Shown: positions 38,101-48,750, counted from the stretch's first letter. The stretch: DNA of 64,000 bases from JANMJD01 sp963847945 (GCA_963847945.1 CAWKBX010000001.1:1-64000), one strand, 5' to 3'. Notes: generated by a model from the sequence alone, not told the origin. Numbers and translations: made by a program.

Positions 38101-39279
38101 GTGACCTACGATTCGGCGGTGACCTCAGACGTGCTTGCTGCCACTCTTGTCGCTCCCGGCCGGCTGGAGTTGCGCCGGTTCCCGTATCCGGAGCGGCTGG
38201 AGCCGGGCGCCGTGTTGATCGAGATGCTCGCTTCGGGCATCTGCGGGACCGACAAGCACACCTTTCGTGGGGAGACCAGCCAGTATGCCGGCACCGACCA
38301 CGCCTCATCGACGCCGTTCCCGATCATCCAGGGCCACGAGAATGTCGGTGCCGTCGCGGCGATCGGCACCGGCGGAGCGACGGCATTCGATGGCTCACCG
38401 CTGAGCGTCGGCGACCGGGTGGTGCCAGCTCCGAACCGGGCCTGCGGGCAATGCGAGTTCTGCCTCGGCGACTTTCCCTACTACTTCTGCCGGCAGTTGG
38501 AGAACTATGGCAACTCGCTGAGCTGCGCCGACGCGCCCTACCTGTTCGGCGGATGGGCGGAGTATCTCTACCTGCGGCCGGGCACCCCGGTGTTCAAGGT
38601 GCCCGCCGGATTGCCGACGAACGTCGCCGTGCTGACCGAGTTGTTTGCCGTAACCCACAGCCTCGACCTTGCCGCCAAAATGCCCCGGCCGGGCGGTTTC
38701 CGGCCCGGTGACACGGTGGCCGTCGTCGGCGTCGGACCGGTTGGCATCGTCCATGTTGCCAAGGCGGCCCTGATGGGTGCGTCACGCGTGATCGCCATCG
38801 ATCCGTTCGGGCCGCGGGTCAACCTGGCCGCCGAATTGGGAGCGACCGACACCCTGGTGGCGGGTGGTGCCGACGCTCAGACACTGGACTTCGTGAGGGC
38901 CGTCACCGCCGGTCGCGGGGTCGATATCGTCGTCGATGCGACGGGCCATCCGGCCAGCTTCGGCCCGGCGCTGGCGTTGCTGCGCGATGGAGGAACGCTG
39001 ATCGAGGTGGGTGCGTTCGTCGATCTGGGCACCGTTCCGATCAACCCGGCCTCGATCCTCGGTCGGAATCTGACCATTGTCGGTGTCGCCGGGGAAGACG
39101 CCCGGGTCTACGACTCGACCTTGGCAATGCTCGCCGCCAACCACCTTCGGGTGCCCTTCCACCGAGCGGTGACCCACTCGTTCCCCCTGACTCAAGTGGA
39201 GCAAGCGATGCACACCGCGCTGCGTGCCGATACGGCGATGAAGGTGATCCTGACCCCTGACTCCGTGCCCACGCGGTGA
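38101..39279 (+). CDS. Zinc-dependent alcohol dehydrogenase (MDR family)
   Basis: A 392-residue medium-chain dehydrogenase. Catalytic zinc ligands are Cys in LASGICGTDKHTFR and His-Glu in IQGHENVG; structural zinc Cys are in RACGQCEFCLGDFPYYFC. The NAD(P) fold is VAVVGVGPVGIVHVAKAAL followed by ASRVIAIDPF. GTG 38101, 38119 or 38131 could be the start; the first is chosen, 31 bases after the Mo enzyme gene. It probably oxidises an alcohol in the same pathway as the P450 or Mo enzyme. Confidence 0.88.
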   Translation: MTYDSAVTSDVLAATLVAPGRLELRRFPYPERLEPGAVLIEMLASGICGTDKHTFRGETSQYAGTDHASSTPFPIIQGHENVGAVAAIGTGGATAFDGSPLSVGDRVVPAPNRACGQCEFCLGDFPYYFCRQLENYGNSLSCADAPYLFGGWAEYLYLRPGTPVFKVPAGLPTNVAVLTELFAVTHSLDLAAKMPRPGGFRPGDTVAVVGVGPVGIVHVAKAALMGASRVIAIDPFGPRVNLAAELGATDTLVAGGADAQTLDFVRAVTAGRGVDIVVDATGHPASFGPALALLRDGGTLIEVGAFVDLGTVPINPASILGRNLTIVGVAGEDARVYDSTLAMLAANHLRVPFHRAVTHSFPLTQVEQAMHTALRADTAMKVILTPDSVPTR

Positions 39280-39326
39280 ATTGGCCGCTGGCGCGGGCCG
39301 CCGATCGAGCAGACTGTGGACCGTAC

Positions 39327-40133
39327 TCAGAGCGCGCCGGGGAGGTGGTTGATCCGGGCCCGAACGATGAGGGCGTAGGTGTCGGCGATCGCCGGTTCGC
39401 GATAGGCCCGTTGGGCGGCGAGGCGCTCCGGGTCGGTCATCACGGCGATGAACGCGGTCTTCGAGGGGAACAAATTGAATCTCACCTGATCCCACGAGCG
39501 GCCGTCGCCGAGGATCGTGTCTTCGACGTTGTACCAGCCGCCGATCCGCGCCCCGTGACGGGCGGCGATCCGGAAGGCGGCGTCGTGATAGCCGTCCATA
39601 CCGGCCTCGCCGACATCATCGGAAAACCGGATGACGTGCATCACGACGACCGGGCCGTCGTCGGCGGTTGGCGGGTGCTCGACATCGGCCCAGTCGACCT
39701 GGGCGAGTTCGCCGGCCAGGGCCGGCATCTCGATCGGCACACAGCCCATCACGATCGTTTCGGCCATGCCGGCGGCCTTGTGTTCGTGCTTCTCCTGGAA
39801 GTCGCGACGCATCTGCATCTCCATGAACGAACGCCGGGCCGGGTAGAGCACGCAGCCGATGCGGTCCCAGGCCGGTTCACCGATGAGTTGCGTGTCGACG
39901 TCGCCGAAGAACAGAACCTGGGCACCGATGTCGCTGAGCACATCGATGGGGGAGTAGAGATCGTCAGCCTGCCGGCCGGAGATGCCGTGGTCGGTGCCGT
40001 CGGCGTACTCGGCCCGATCTCGGTACTTCATCAGGTTGACCATCAGGATCGGACCGTCGTCCTCGGGTGGGGTGGTTGCCAGGCGCATTGCGTAGGCGAG
40101 ATTGGGCTGGCCATAGCTCGGGGTGAGTGCCAT
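39327..40133 (-). CDS. Conserved hypothetical with dimeric alpha/beta-barrel (DUF1330-like) repeats
   Basis: A 268-residue protein with two halves of similar design: PILMVNLMKYRDRAEYADGT ... FFGDVDTQLIGEPAWDRIGC and GPVVVMHVIRFSDDVGEAGM ... WYNVEDTILGDGRSWDQVRF. This fits the DUF1330/dimeric alpha-beta-barrel fold duplicated in one chain. Function unknown. It lies just after the dehalogenase-like gene in the same direction. Confidence 0.65.
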   Translation of the reverse strand: MALTPSYGQPNLAYAMRLATTPPEDDGPILMVNLMKYRDRAEYADGTDHGISGRQADDLYSPIDVLSDIGAQVLFFGDVDTQLIGEPAWDRIGCVLYPARRSFMEMQMRRDFQEKHEHKAAGMAETIVMGCVPIEMPALAGELAQVDWADVEHPPTADDGPVVVMHVIRFSDDVGEAGMDGYHDAAFRIAARHGARIGGWYNVEDTILGDGRSWDQVRFNLFPSKTAFIAVMTDPERLAAQRAYREPAIADTYALIVRARINHLPGAL

Positions 40134-40148
40134 CGATGCAATCCTTGT

Positions 40149-41137
40149 TCAGCGGGTTGAGGTGATGCCGGTTGAGGTGATGCCGGTTGAGGTGATGCCG
40201 GTCGAGGTGATGCCGGTCGAGGTGATGCCGGTCGAGGTGATGAAGGTGTTGATCAGGGCGGCGACCTCGCCCGGGCGGTCCTCCTGGAGGAAATGGCCCG
40301 CTCCATTGACGGTGGTGTGCGGTTGGGCGGCGGCGCCGGGGATGCGCTCACGGAATGGTTTGTCGCCTCCGGCCGTGACTGGATCGCCGTCGCTGAACGC
40401 ACACAGGAATGGACGTTCGAACCGTTCGAGTATTCCCAGGCCCGCAGATTGTCGGGGGCCGCCGGGTCGTCGGGCGACGTGGGTACCAGGGTCGGGAAAA
40501 TACGCGCCCCGGCCTTGTAGGAGTCGTCGGGGAACGGGGCGTTGTAGGCCGCCACCTCGGCGTCCGACAGGGTGCGGGCGCAGCCGCCGTTGATGATCGT
40601 GCCGACCTGGAAGTCGTCGACGGTCTGCGAGAAGTGCTGCCAGGCCATGAATGCCTTCGACGGCTTCTGGAACCCGTTGGGCAAGCCGGTGTTGCCGATC
40701 ACGATCCGGGCGTAGCGCTCGGGAGCAGCGGCGACGACACGCAGGCCGACCAGGCCACCCCAATCCTGCCCGAAGAATGTGATCGCCGACAGATCGAGCC
40801 GGTCGATGAGCAGTTGACGCATCCATTCGACGTGGCGGGCATAGGTGTAGTCGGTGGCTTCGGTCGGCTTGTCGGAGCGTCCGAAACCGACGAGATCGGG
40901 CACGATCACCCGGTGCCCGGCGGCGACGAGCGGGCCGACCATGTGGCGATACAGATAGGCCCACGTCGGCTCGCCGTGCATCAGCAGTACCGGGTCGCCG
41001 TCGGCCGGTCCCTCGTCGAGGTAGTGAACCCGCAGCGTGCCGCCGTCGAGGTCGTCGATCTGGGCGTAGTGCGGGGCAAGGTCGTAGTCGGCGAGTCCAG
41101 CGAACTGCTCATCGGGCGTGCGCAACGTCCTCATCAT
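40149..41137 (-). pseudogene. Haloalkane dehalogenase-like alpha/beta hydrolase, one frameshift
   Basis: The frame gives LRVHYLDEGPADGDPVLLMH, oxyanion/halide region MHGEPTWAYLYRHMVGPLVA, nucleophile FFGQDWGGLVGLRVVA (Asp in QDW, as in DhlA/DhaA) and FPDDSYKAGARIFPTLVP. Near 40440 one base is lost or gained; the rest continues in another frame with LCAFSDGDPVTAGGDKPF and the catalytic His in VNGAGHFLQEDRPGEV. The C-terminus ends in an ITSTG repeat encoded by tandem 15-mers. It may cleave haloalkanes or epoxides. Downstream of the TetR gene in a three-gene minus-strand run. Confidence 0.82.
40156..40245. repeat. 15-bp tandem repeat, six units
   Basis: Units GTTGAGGTGATGCCG (three copies), GTCGAGGTGATGCCG (two copies) and a diverged GTCGAGGTGATGAAG. 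On the minus strand they encode the C-terminal ITSTG repeats of the dehalogenase-like protein. The unit is a multiple of three. Confidence 0.95.
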
Positions 41138-41255
41138 CGTCTCCTCACGATCGTTCGTCAGTCGGCGATCATATGTCAGTAGCTATGCCACTACATCACC
41201 GTGAAACTCAATGGGAACGTCACCGTGAACGTCACCATAAACCTCTGTGGGAACC

Positions 41256-41896
41256 TCATTGGGTGACGTCATTGACGGGCTCGTGGAGGGCGAGGGTGAT
41301 CGTGCGGCGAAGCACGTCGGCGGTCTGCTTCTGGCTGAGCCCAAGAAACCGGCGGATGTGTTCGACCGACTCGAATTGACTGATCGTGTCGCAGGCAGCC
41401 GCGGCAACGAGGCGATCGGTCGGTGCGAGCGCGGCGAGTTCGTTGGCGAACTGGCCGGCCGTCTGGATGCTGAGGAATCGGCGGGTTCGGCCCAGGGCAT
41501 CACGGAGTTGATCGGAATTGGGGGCGTGGTGAACGGTCGCCCGGTAGCCGCCGCGCTCGACTCGTACAACTTGACCCGGTTCGATACGAACGCCTCCAAT
41601 CGGTCGGGGAATGGGCCGTGCCCAAAGTTGCGGATTCGGGCCCGGCCCAGTCCCTCGGCCATGCTGCGTTCGATCGCCGCGGCGATCAGTGACTCCCCGT
41701 CGTCGAAGTAGCGGTACAGGGAGCGAACCGATAGGCCGGACCGCTCGGCGATTGCCTCGACGCTCGGCACCAGCGTCTCTTCGTTGAACAGCTCGCGAGC
41801 CGCCGCCAACGCCAGTTCGCGATTGCGGTCACGGCGGGCATGGCGTCCGTCGGCGAGCCGTCCAACGGCGATGTCGGACGTTCGAGCCACGCTCAT
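41256..41896 (-). pseudogene. TetR-family regulator, one frameshift
   Basis: ATG 41896 starts a TetR protein with a long basic leader and HTH: ALAAARELFNEETLVPSVEA, IAERSGLSVRSLYRYFDDGE, SLIAAAIERSMAEGLG. A shift near 41560 separates the ligand domain (FLSIQTAGQFANELAALAPT, SVEHIRRFLGLSQKQTADVL), which ends at TGA 41256. It is upstream of the dehalogenase-like gene and divergent from the sulfatase, so it likely controls one or both. The repeated GAACGTCACC words just after the gene (41213-41235) may be of regulatory interest. Confidence 0.78.
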
Positions 41897-41978
41897 AGTC
41901 GGCGCGCTTCGGGCGCTGAAGCGTGATCTTCTGCCATCTAGGCTGACAATACACACCGCTGCTTTGGAGAGGCCGACT

Positions 41979-44262
41979 ATGGGGATCAACGTGGGATTTC
42001 AGGGGCGTATCGGCACGGACGGTCGCCGAGTCGGAGCCGTCAGTTCGAAACGGCCGCCGCACCCGGGTGAGGACGCGCCGAACGTGATCATCGTGCTGCT
42101 CGACGACACCGGGCTTCGCCCAGCTCGGTTGCTTCGGCTCCGACATCGACACGCCCGAACATCGACGCCCTGGCGGCCAATGGGCTGCAGTTCACCAACT
42201 TCCACGTCACGCCGCTGTGCTCGCCGACCCGGGCGGCGCTGCTCACCGGCCGCGTCCAACCACGCCGTCGGCATGCGCTCGATTCGAACTTCGTCACCGG
42301 CTTCCCCAACCAGCTGGGCCACATCTCCAACCACGCGGCCACCGTGGCCGAGGTGCTGGGCGACGCCGGCTACGCCACGTTCGCCGTGGGCAAGTGGCAC
42401 CTGGCGCCGATGGAGCAGTGCTCGGCCGCCGGCCCGTTCGACCAGTGGCCGCTCGGCCGCGGCTTCAACCGCTTCTACGGCTTCCTCGACGGCGAGACCG
42501 ACCAGTTCTACCCCGAGCTGGTGGCCGACAACCATCCCGATCGACACGCCCGGCACGCCCGAGGACGGCTACCACCTGTCGGCCGACCTGGTCGATCAGG
42601 CGCTGCGGATGATCGCCGACTCCAAGGGCGTGCGCCCCGACCGGCCGTTCTTCACCTACCTCGCCTTCGGTGCCACCCACGCGCCGCACCAGGCGCCGCC
42701 GGAGTACATGGCCAAGTACCGCGGCCGCTACGACGAGGGCTGGGACGTCGTGCGCGAGCGCTGGTTCCGCACGCCAGATCGAACTCGGCGTCATTCCCGC
42801 CGACACGGAGCTGTCGCCGCGCAACCCGGGCGTGAAGCCGTGGGACGAGCTGTCGGACAACGAGCGGCGGCTCGCGGCCCGGCTGCAGGAGGCGTTCGCC
42901 GCGTTCCTCGATCACACCGACGTGCAGATCGGTCGGCTGGTCGACGGGCTGCGCCGGCTCGGCCAGCTGGACAACACGATCCTGGTGCGTGCACGCCGAC
43001 AACGGCGCCTCGCAGGAGGGCGGCCCGTTCGGCGTGATGCACGAGATGAAGTTCTTCAACGGCATCTTCGAGATGCCCGACGAAGCGGTGCAGCGCATCG
43101 ACACCATCGGCGGGCCGAACAGCCACACCAACTATCCGTGGGGTTGGGCGCAGTGCGGCAACACGCCGTACCGCTGGTACAAGCAGAACACCCACGAGGG
43201 CGGCGTGCACGTGCCGATGGTGTTCCACTGGCCGGACGGCGTGCCGGCCGAGCAGCGCGGCACGCAAGCGCGACCAGTTCGTCTTCGTGTCCGACATCGT
43301 GCCCGACCGTGTACGAGCTGGTCGGCGTCGACGCCGCCGACCGTGCGTCGCGGCCTGGAGCAGCTGCCGGTCACCGGCCATTCGTTCGCCTCGGTGCTCG
43401 CCGACCCGTCGGCGCCGGCGACCAACGAGGTGCAGTACTTCGAGAACGGCGGCAGCCTGGCGCTGATCGCCGGCGAGTGGAAGGCCGTGCTCAAGCACAC
43501 GCTCGGGGCCGACTACGCCACCGAGTCGTGGGAGCTCTACCACCTCGCCGAGCGACCGTTCGGAGTGCAACGACCTGGCGCGCCACGAACCCGGACAAGC
43601 TGGCCGAGCTGGTCGCGCTGTGGGACCCGAGGCCGAGCGTCACGGCGTGTTCCCGCTCGACGATCGCGGCGTCGCAGCTGTTCGGCGCTCGCTTCCGTGA
43701 CGCGCTCGCCGCACCCGGAGAACCGCCGCTACGTCTACCGTCCGCCGATGTCGCCGATGCCCGGCCAGGCCTCGGCGGCCATCGGTGGCCGCCACGTCGA
43801 CCTCACGGCGCGGGTCACGCTGCGCGGCCGGCGACGAGGGCGTGCTGTTCGCCACCGGCACGCAGAACTCGGGCATCTCGATGTTCGTGCAGGGCGGCCG
43901 GCTGGTGCTCGACTACAACGCCTTCAGCGACCACACGATCATCGAGTCCGACATCGAGCTGCCCGTCGGCGACGTCGAGCTGGCCGTGCGGCTGCGGCGC
44001 GGCGAGGGCATGCTCGGGCAGCGCTGAGATCGTCGTCAACGGTCAGCGTCGCCGGGTCGGCCGACCTCGGCCTGTTCATGCGGATGATCTCGTCGATCGG
44101 GCCCAGCGTCGGCAGCGATCACGGCTCGGCGGTGTCCGAGCGCTACGCCGGCCCCGTACGAGTTCACCGGCGACGCTGCACGAGATCGTCATCCAGGCCA
44201 GCCCCGAGAAGTACGCCGACGTCGCCGCGGCCGACGCTCGCGCCGAGATGGCTCGGCAATAG
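41979..44262 (+). pseudogene. Arylsulfatase, cysteine type (frame broken about 20 times)
   Basis: Joined pieces give a ~760-residue formylglycine sulfatase: PNVIIVLLDDTG, HVTPLCSPTRAALLTGR with the Cys-x-Pro-x-Arg modification site, TFAVGKWHLAPMEQCSAAGP, FNRFYGFLDGETDQFYPELV, HADNGASQEGGPFGVMHEMK, NTHEGGVHVPMVFHWP and the TIIESDIELPVGDVELAV beta-rich C-terminus. Nearly all breaks are single extra G or C bases about every 100 nt, with codons otherwise preserved and no in-frame stops in pieces. I read this as residual read error. It would release sulfate from an organosulfate substrate. Divergent from TetR. Confidence 0.85.
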
Positions 44263-44272
44263 CGGTACGGGG

Positions 44273-45710
44273 CTACGCGACCTGGTCGTCGACCGCATCT
44301 CGGTAGACCTGGGTGAAGGCGGCCGCCGATGAGGTCCACGAGTAGTGCTCGCCGACGAACTTCGATGCCTGTCGGCCGCGCTCCGCCTCGTTCTCCCGGC
44401 TGACTGACGGCCTGGGTGAGCGCGGCGATCAGCGCATCGAGGTCGTCGGGGGCGACCAGCCAACCGGTGGGCCGCGCCGGGTCGGTGTTGATGAACGGGC
44501 CGGCCCGCCGGTGGTCGTCGCGATCGGCGGCAACCCGGCGGCCATTGCTTCCAAGTAGACGAGCCCGAATGGTTCATCGACCGCCGGAGCGGCGAAGACG
44601 TCGGAGCAGTTGAGCATCTCGGCCAGGTCTTCGTGGCCTCGCCAGCCGGTGAAGAAGACGTTGCGTCGCCCCGAGTCGTGTGACGGTGTCGTAGGGGTGT
44701 TCGCCCTCCCACTCGCCGGGGAACCCGCCGGCAACGACCAGCACCGATGGCGTCGCTGACGGCGTCGGCGTGGGCGCTGGGTGTCTGCCGGGCGTGGTGC
44801 GCCTCGATCAACAGTTGGACCCGTTTAAAGCGCATGAACCGCCCGGCAAACAGCACGACCGGCACGGGCTGCCCGTGACCGTCGGTGAATGCCCGCAGGT
44901 CGTCGCTGGTGTAGCGAATCGAGCCCTCCTCGCCGAACGGCTGCCAGCCCTTCGGATCGGTGACGAGCCACCGCGTCCAACTGGCCAGACGGTGTTCGGC
45001 GGAAGTTGCCTGCGGGCAGAATACGGCGGTGTCGGTGCCACCGCCGATGATGACGATCCGCGCCGGATCGACGGGAAGCAGCGTCGCGGCCAGCCGAGCA
45101 TCCTGCTCCGAGACGACGATGATCCGGTTGGAGCCGCCCGCCCAGCGCCGCATCCGTTCGACCCACTGCGCCTCCCAACGATCAGCATCGAGCACTGGGC
45201 TGATGCCGTCGAGCATCTTGAGTTCTGTTCCATGGAGGTGGGTGATGATCGGGACGGTCGGCCACAGGTCGCGTACTGCCTGGTGAATCGGGGTGAGGTG
45301 GTGCAGGTGGACGACAGCGGGAGCTTCGGCGGTGTGGCGAGCGAGGAATCGGGTCCAGCTGGCCACCTGAACGTCGTAGGCGGTGTCGTCGAGATCGAGG
45401 AAGCACCGGTCGGAGACCCCGACTTCGTCTCGTACGACGCGTGCATCGGCACATGCGACTCCATCGGGTCGTCGCCGTGGGCCCAGTCGGCCTGCGAAGG
45501 GGAGTAGTCGAGCGATTCGCAGTTGATCCCGCTGAAGAATCCTTCGGCGTTCGACTTGGCCGCCAAGGTGCCCAGCGAGCCGGCGAACAAGCTGGGTGTC
45601 CATGCTCCGCCCGTCAACGCTCGACAGAGATAGCGGGCGACTTGGGCGCTTCCACCTCTCGGAAAGAAATAGAACCCCATCAAGACTTTCGATTTCACGA
45701 TGGGTGACAT
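44273..45710 (-). pseudogene. GT4-family glycosyltransferase, several frameshifts
   Basis: ATG 45710 gives SKVLMGFYFFPRGGSAQVAR and LCRALTGGAWTPSLFAGSLG. After a lost base near 45418 the next frame gives FLARHTAEAPAVVHLHHLTP, RIIVVSEQDARLAATLLPVD and GQPVPVVLFAGRFMRFKRVQ. Further breaks near 44750, 44670 and 44510 lead to VFFTGWRGHEDLAEMLNCSD, the nucleotide-sugar motif FAAPAVDEPFGLVYLEAMAA, and a C-terminus VYRDAVDDQVA. It resembles retaining GT4 enzymes. Convergent with the sulfatase, 10 bases between the stops. Confidence 0.78.
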
Positions 45711-45895
45711 TTCGCCACCGTAGGGGGGCAATGGGTGGAACCCTCCGACCTTGGACACTTCGCGCCTGATCTGGGCGAACATTGTTCACGTCCGGCCTGA
45801 TTTGGTCGATAGTCGCCTGGGTGCCGTCGGGGGGTGACGTCAGTCATGGCGGAATGCATCGCCGAGGTCGGGCCGATGGACGAGACTCGCGGGGC

Positions 45896-46717
45896 ATGGC
45901 CGGGATCGAGACCTCAGTGCGGTCGGCGGCCGTCGACACGCTGGCTCGGATGTCCCGCTCAACTCGTTGGGAGCTGGTCGGGGAACGTCGGCTCCGCTTC
46001 GATGCCCATCATCCCCAGGGGATGGTGCGGATCGGCGCAGTGTGGTGGATCTCGACGGTCGACATCGAGGCGCAGCAGGGGTGGGTGCTCGCCGTCGATC
46101 AGCAGGGCGGCCTCGTCGACCGGGTGCCGATCGGTGACGCGGTGAGGTATCACCCGGGTGGCATGGACTTCGATGGTGTCGCGCTGTGGATTCCGATGGC
46201 TGAGTACCGGCCGCATTCGACCTCCACCGTCTTTCGGATGGTGCCCGGTTCGAAGCCCGAGGAGGTGTTCGACGTCGATGACCACGTGGGTGCGATCACC
46301 CGCTGTGGGCCGACGGGAGACCTGGTCGGCTGGTCGTGGGGCTCTCGGCGCTTTTACCGCTGGTCGGTCGGTGGGAGGCTGCGCGACGCCCGGGTCAACC
46401 CGGGGTTCTTCGTCGATCACCAGGATGGCCAATGGCTCGGCGGCGGATACATGGTCTGCGGCGGTGTTGCTCTGGTCGGCCTGGCTGATGGCCCAGGCTG
46501 GCTCGGAGGCATCGGTCTGCTGCGTACCGACGATCTGGTGATGGAGCGTGAGTTGCCCTTCCCGTTCTATTCGCGGTCCACGACTCGCGTCGCCACCCAA
46601 AACCCCCTCTGGACCGAGGTCAGCGGCGATCACCTGCTTCTCCACCTCCTTCCCGACGACGGCGCCGGCATCGTGTTCACGTACGCAACGCCCCTGTCCA
46701 GCGGCGAAGGTCAGTAG
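45896..46717 (+). CDS. DUF6454-like hypothetical protein
   Basis: A 273-residue protein made of repeated beta-propeller-like strands: RWELVGERRLRFDAHHPQGM, WVLAVDQQGGLVDRVPIGDA, HPGGMDFDGVALWIPMAEYR, GDLVGWSWGSRRFYRW, and LPFPFYSRSTTRVATQNPLW. This matches my memory of the DUF6454 family, function unknown. No signal peptide is seen if ATG 45896 is the start. Its stop codon lies inside a 16-bp tandem repeat. Confidence 0.65.
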   Translation: MAGIETSVRSAAVDTLARMSRSTRWELVGERRLRFDAHHPQGMVRIGAVWWISTVDIEAQQGWVLAVDQQGGLVDRVPIGDAVRYHPGGMDFDGVALWIPMAEYRPHSTSTVFRMVPGSKPEEVFDVDDHVGAITRCGPTGDLVGWSWGSRRFYRWSVGGRLRDARVNPGFFVDHQDGQWLGGGYMVCGGVALVGLADGPGWLGGIGLLRTDDLVMERELPFPFYSRSTTRVATQNPLWTEVSGDHLLLHLLPDDGAGIVFTYATPLSSGEGQ

Positions 46718-46763
46718 CGGCGAAGGTCAGTGGCTACGAGGGTAAGTGGCGGCGAGGGTCGGT
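46700..46763. repeat. 16-bp tandem repeat, four units
   Basis: Two identical units AGCGGCGAAGGTCAGT (46700-46731) are followed by two diverged ones (ggctacgagggtaagt, ggcggcgagggtcggt). The array covers the stop codon of the preceding gene and the intergenic bases after it. Confidence 0.85.
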
Positions 46764-46790
46764 AGCGATGCACTCCCGGCTTGGTGGCGA

Positions 46791-47321
46791 TCAACGATCC
46801 AGGATGCGGAGCGCCTCATCGGTCCATGCGAGCACGGCAACTCCTGATGCCTCGCCGGCGGCGAGCGTGATCAAGAAGTACTTGGCGTCGGGATCGTCGG
46901 TGGCGGCTTCGAGTTCGGCACGGATGTGGGCGTATGTGGCCAACTGCCGTTCGGCATCGGCCCTGGCATCGAGGAGTAAACGTCGACAGCCGTCGTCGCC
47001 GAGGTGACGGCCGAAGAACAGGCGCAGCAACGTGGCGTTGCGCGGTGGTGTCGAATCGAACGGCTCCACCAGCCACGCCTTCAGCTGGACCAGGCCGGTG
47101 TCGGTGATCTCGAATCGACTGCCCGACGTCTGACCCTGGCCGAGGCGTCGGACGAGACCCTTCGATTCGAGATCGGCCAGGGCCGGGTAGATCTGCCCGA
47201 AACTCTCGGACCAGAAGTGGCCGAGTGTCTCGCGAATCGCCTGGCGCAGCGCGTAGCCCGACATCGGCTCCACCGAGAGCGCACCCAGTACGGCCAGTTG
47301 CGTCTGGGAGGTTCGTTTCAC
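46791..47321 (-). CDS. PadR-family transcriptional regulator
   Basis: A 176-residue PadR protein: winged helix SQTQLAVLGALSVEPMSGYA, SFGQIYPALADLESKGLVRR, SGSRFEITDTGLVQLKAWL, and a C-terminal Vir_act_alpha_C helical domain (LRLFFGRHLGDDGCRRLLLD, RQLATYAHIRAELEAAT). Divergent from the lipoprotein gene at 47386 across 64 bases that contain the palindrome ATCTAATAGAT, a likely operator. Confidence 0.88.
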   Translation of the reverse strand: MKRTSQTQLAVLGALSVEPMSGYALRQAIRETLGHFWSESFGQIYPALADLESKGLVRRLGQGQTSGSRFEITDTGLVQLKAWLVEPFDSTPPRNATLLRLFFGRHLGDDGCRRLLLDARADAERQLATYAHIRAELEAATDDPDAKYFLITLAAGEASGVAVLAWTDEALRILDR

Positions 47322-47370
47322 GATCGCACACTAATCCGCGGTTGAAGGTTGCTACCAGAGACACGATGGT

Positions 47371-47381
47371 ATCTAATAGAT
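47371..47381. promoter_or_regulatory. Palindrome between PadR and beta-lactamase-like genes
   Basis: ATCTAATAGAT is a perfect palindrome around a central A, and a further GATATC follows it (47379-47384). It lies 4 bases before ATG 47386, where a PadR dimer would block the gene. Confidence 0.45.
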
Positions 47382-47385
47382 ATCT

Positions 47386-48750
47386 ATGCGAATCAACGAC
47401 TCATTTCGTCGACGCTCGGTGGCGGCAGCGGCGTTTGTGATCCTCGTCGGAGCTTGTTCAAGCGCTACCGACCACCTATCCACCGACTCGGCGATGAACG
47501 GCGGAACCTCCGCGGGCTCAGCCGTCTCATCGGTCGCGTCGACGACGCTCACGACCCTGACGCCGCCTTCGTCCACGCTGGTCGTGTCGTCGTCCACCCT
47601 TGCCACCAGTCCTGCCGCCGTCCCGACATCGGCTCCGCGCCCACATCGCAGAAGGTTGTCGCCCTGGAGTTCGCCGAAGCCGACCGTGGGGCACTTGGCG
47701 CGGTCGTGCAGAGTGGCGCAGCGACGCTGCCGAACCCGAATGCCTCGGTCATCGCCACGGTTCGCCGAATCGATGGCATGACCTGGTCGGGAGCGTCCGA
47801 CGTCGCCGACCGGCTCGGAGCCTCCGATCTCACCGACCCGGCGGCCGAACCGGTGCGAATTGCAAGCGTCGGAAAGACGTTCACGGCGGCGACGATCCTG
47901 CGCCTGGTCGAGGACGGACGCCTGGGCATTGACGACCCGATCGACCGGCACCTCACCTCGGCCACCGTCGGGCTCCTCGCCGCCGATGGATATGACCTGT
48001 CGTCGATCACGATCCGGAACCTGTTGCAGCACACCGCGGGCATCTTCGACTATGCCTTCGGCGAAGGGTCGCCGATGCTCGATCGGGCCTTGAACGACCG
48101 GTCGCATCGCTGGACACGGGGAACAACTCGCACTTGCGGTCAGCGTCGGAGCCCCGCTCGGCGCAGCGGGGGAAGCGTTTCACTACAGCGACACCGGCTA
48201 CGTACTCCTCGGCGAGATCATCGAACAGCTCACCCGTCGGCCGTACCACCAGGCGATCCGCGAGGTGCTCAGCTACGACTCGCTCGGCCTTCGGGCCACG
48301 TGGATGGAATCGGGCGAGTCAGTCCCCGCAGGCGTCCCCCCGATCGCCCGGTCGTTCTTCGCCGAGACCGAATTGTCCGATCTTGACTTCTCGATCGACG
48401 CCTTCGGCGGTGGGGGACTCGCTGCGACCACCGACGATGTCGCCCGGTTCTTCGAAACTCTCCTGGCCGGCAGGGTGCTCAAACCTGCCACCCTGGCGCT
48501 GATGACCGAAGTGCCCGATACCAACCTGGGTCTGTCGGAGTTCGGCATCCAACTCGGCGACGGGGCCGGCGGGCTCTACCGGCTCGACCTCGGCCCGCTT
48601 GGCACCTGCTGGAGCCACCGAGGCTTCCTCGGGACCATTGCCGTCACCTGCCCCGACGCCGGTGCCACCGTCGCCGTGACCACCAACACCGCTCTCACCG
48701 ACCCCCTCCCAGTCGCCGTCGAACTGCTGACCATCGCGACGCAGCGGTGA
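47386..48750 (+). pseudogene. Serine beta-lactamase-fold lipoprotein, two frameshifts
   Basis: N-terminal lipoprotein signal RRSVAAAAFVILVGAC with the lipobox Cys and a Ser/Thr-rich linker. After a shift near 47640 the catalytic domain appears: PVRIASVGKTFTAATILRLV with the Ser-x-x-Lys, and TIRNLLQHTAGIFDYAFGEG. After a second shift near 48120 come FHYSDTGYVLLGEIIEQLTR (Tyr-Ser-Asp in place of Tyr-x-Asn), GGGLAATTDDVARFFETLLA and WSHRGFLGTIAVTCPD (His-Arg-Gly in place of Lys-Thr-Gly). Such proteins are class C-like esterases or D,D-peptidases on the cell surface. Converges on the transglutaminase gene. Confidence 0.82.

Noticed and set aside
40156..40245. Possible CRISPR array
   Set aside because: The 15-base units are contiguous without spacers and encode a protein tail, so it is a simple tandem repeat.
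41979..44262. Programmed frameshifting as an explanation for the sulfatase breaks
   Set aside because: The breaks have no common slippery site, include both insertions and deletions, and about 20 per gene is not credible for recoding.
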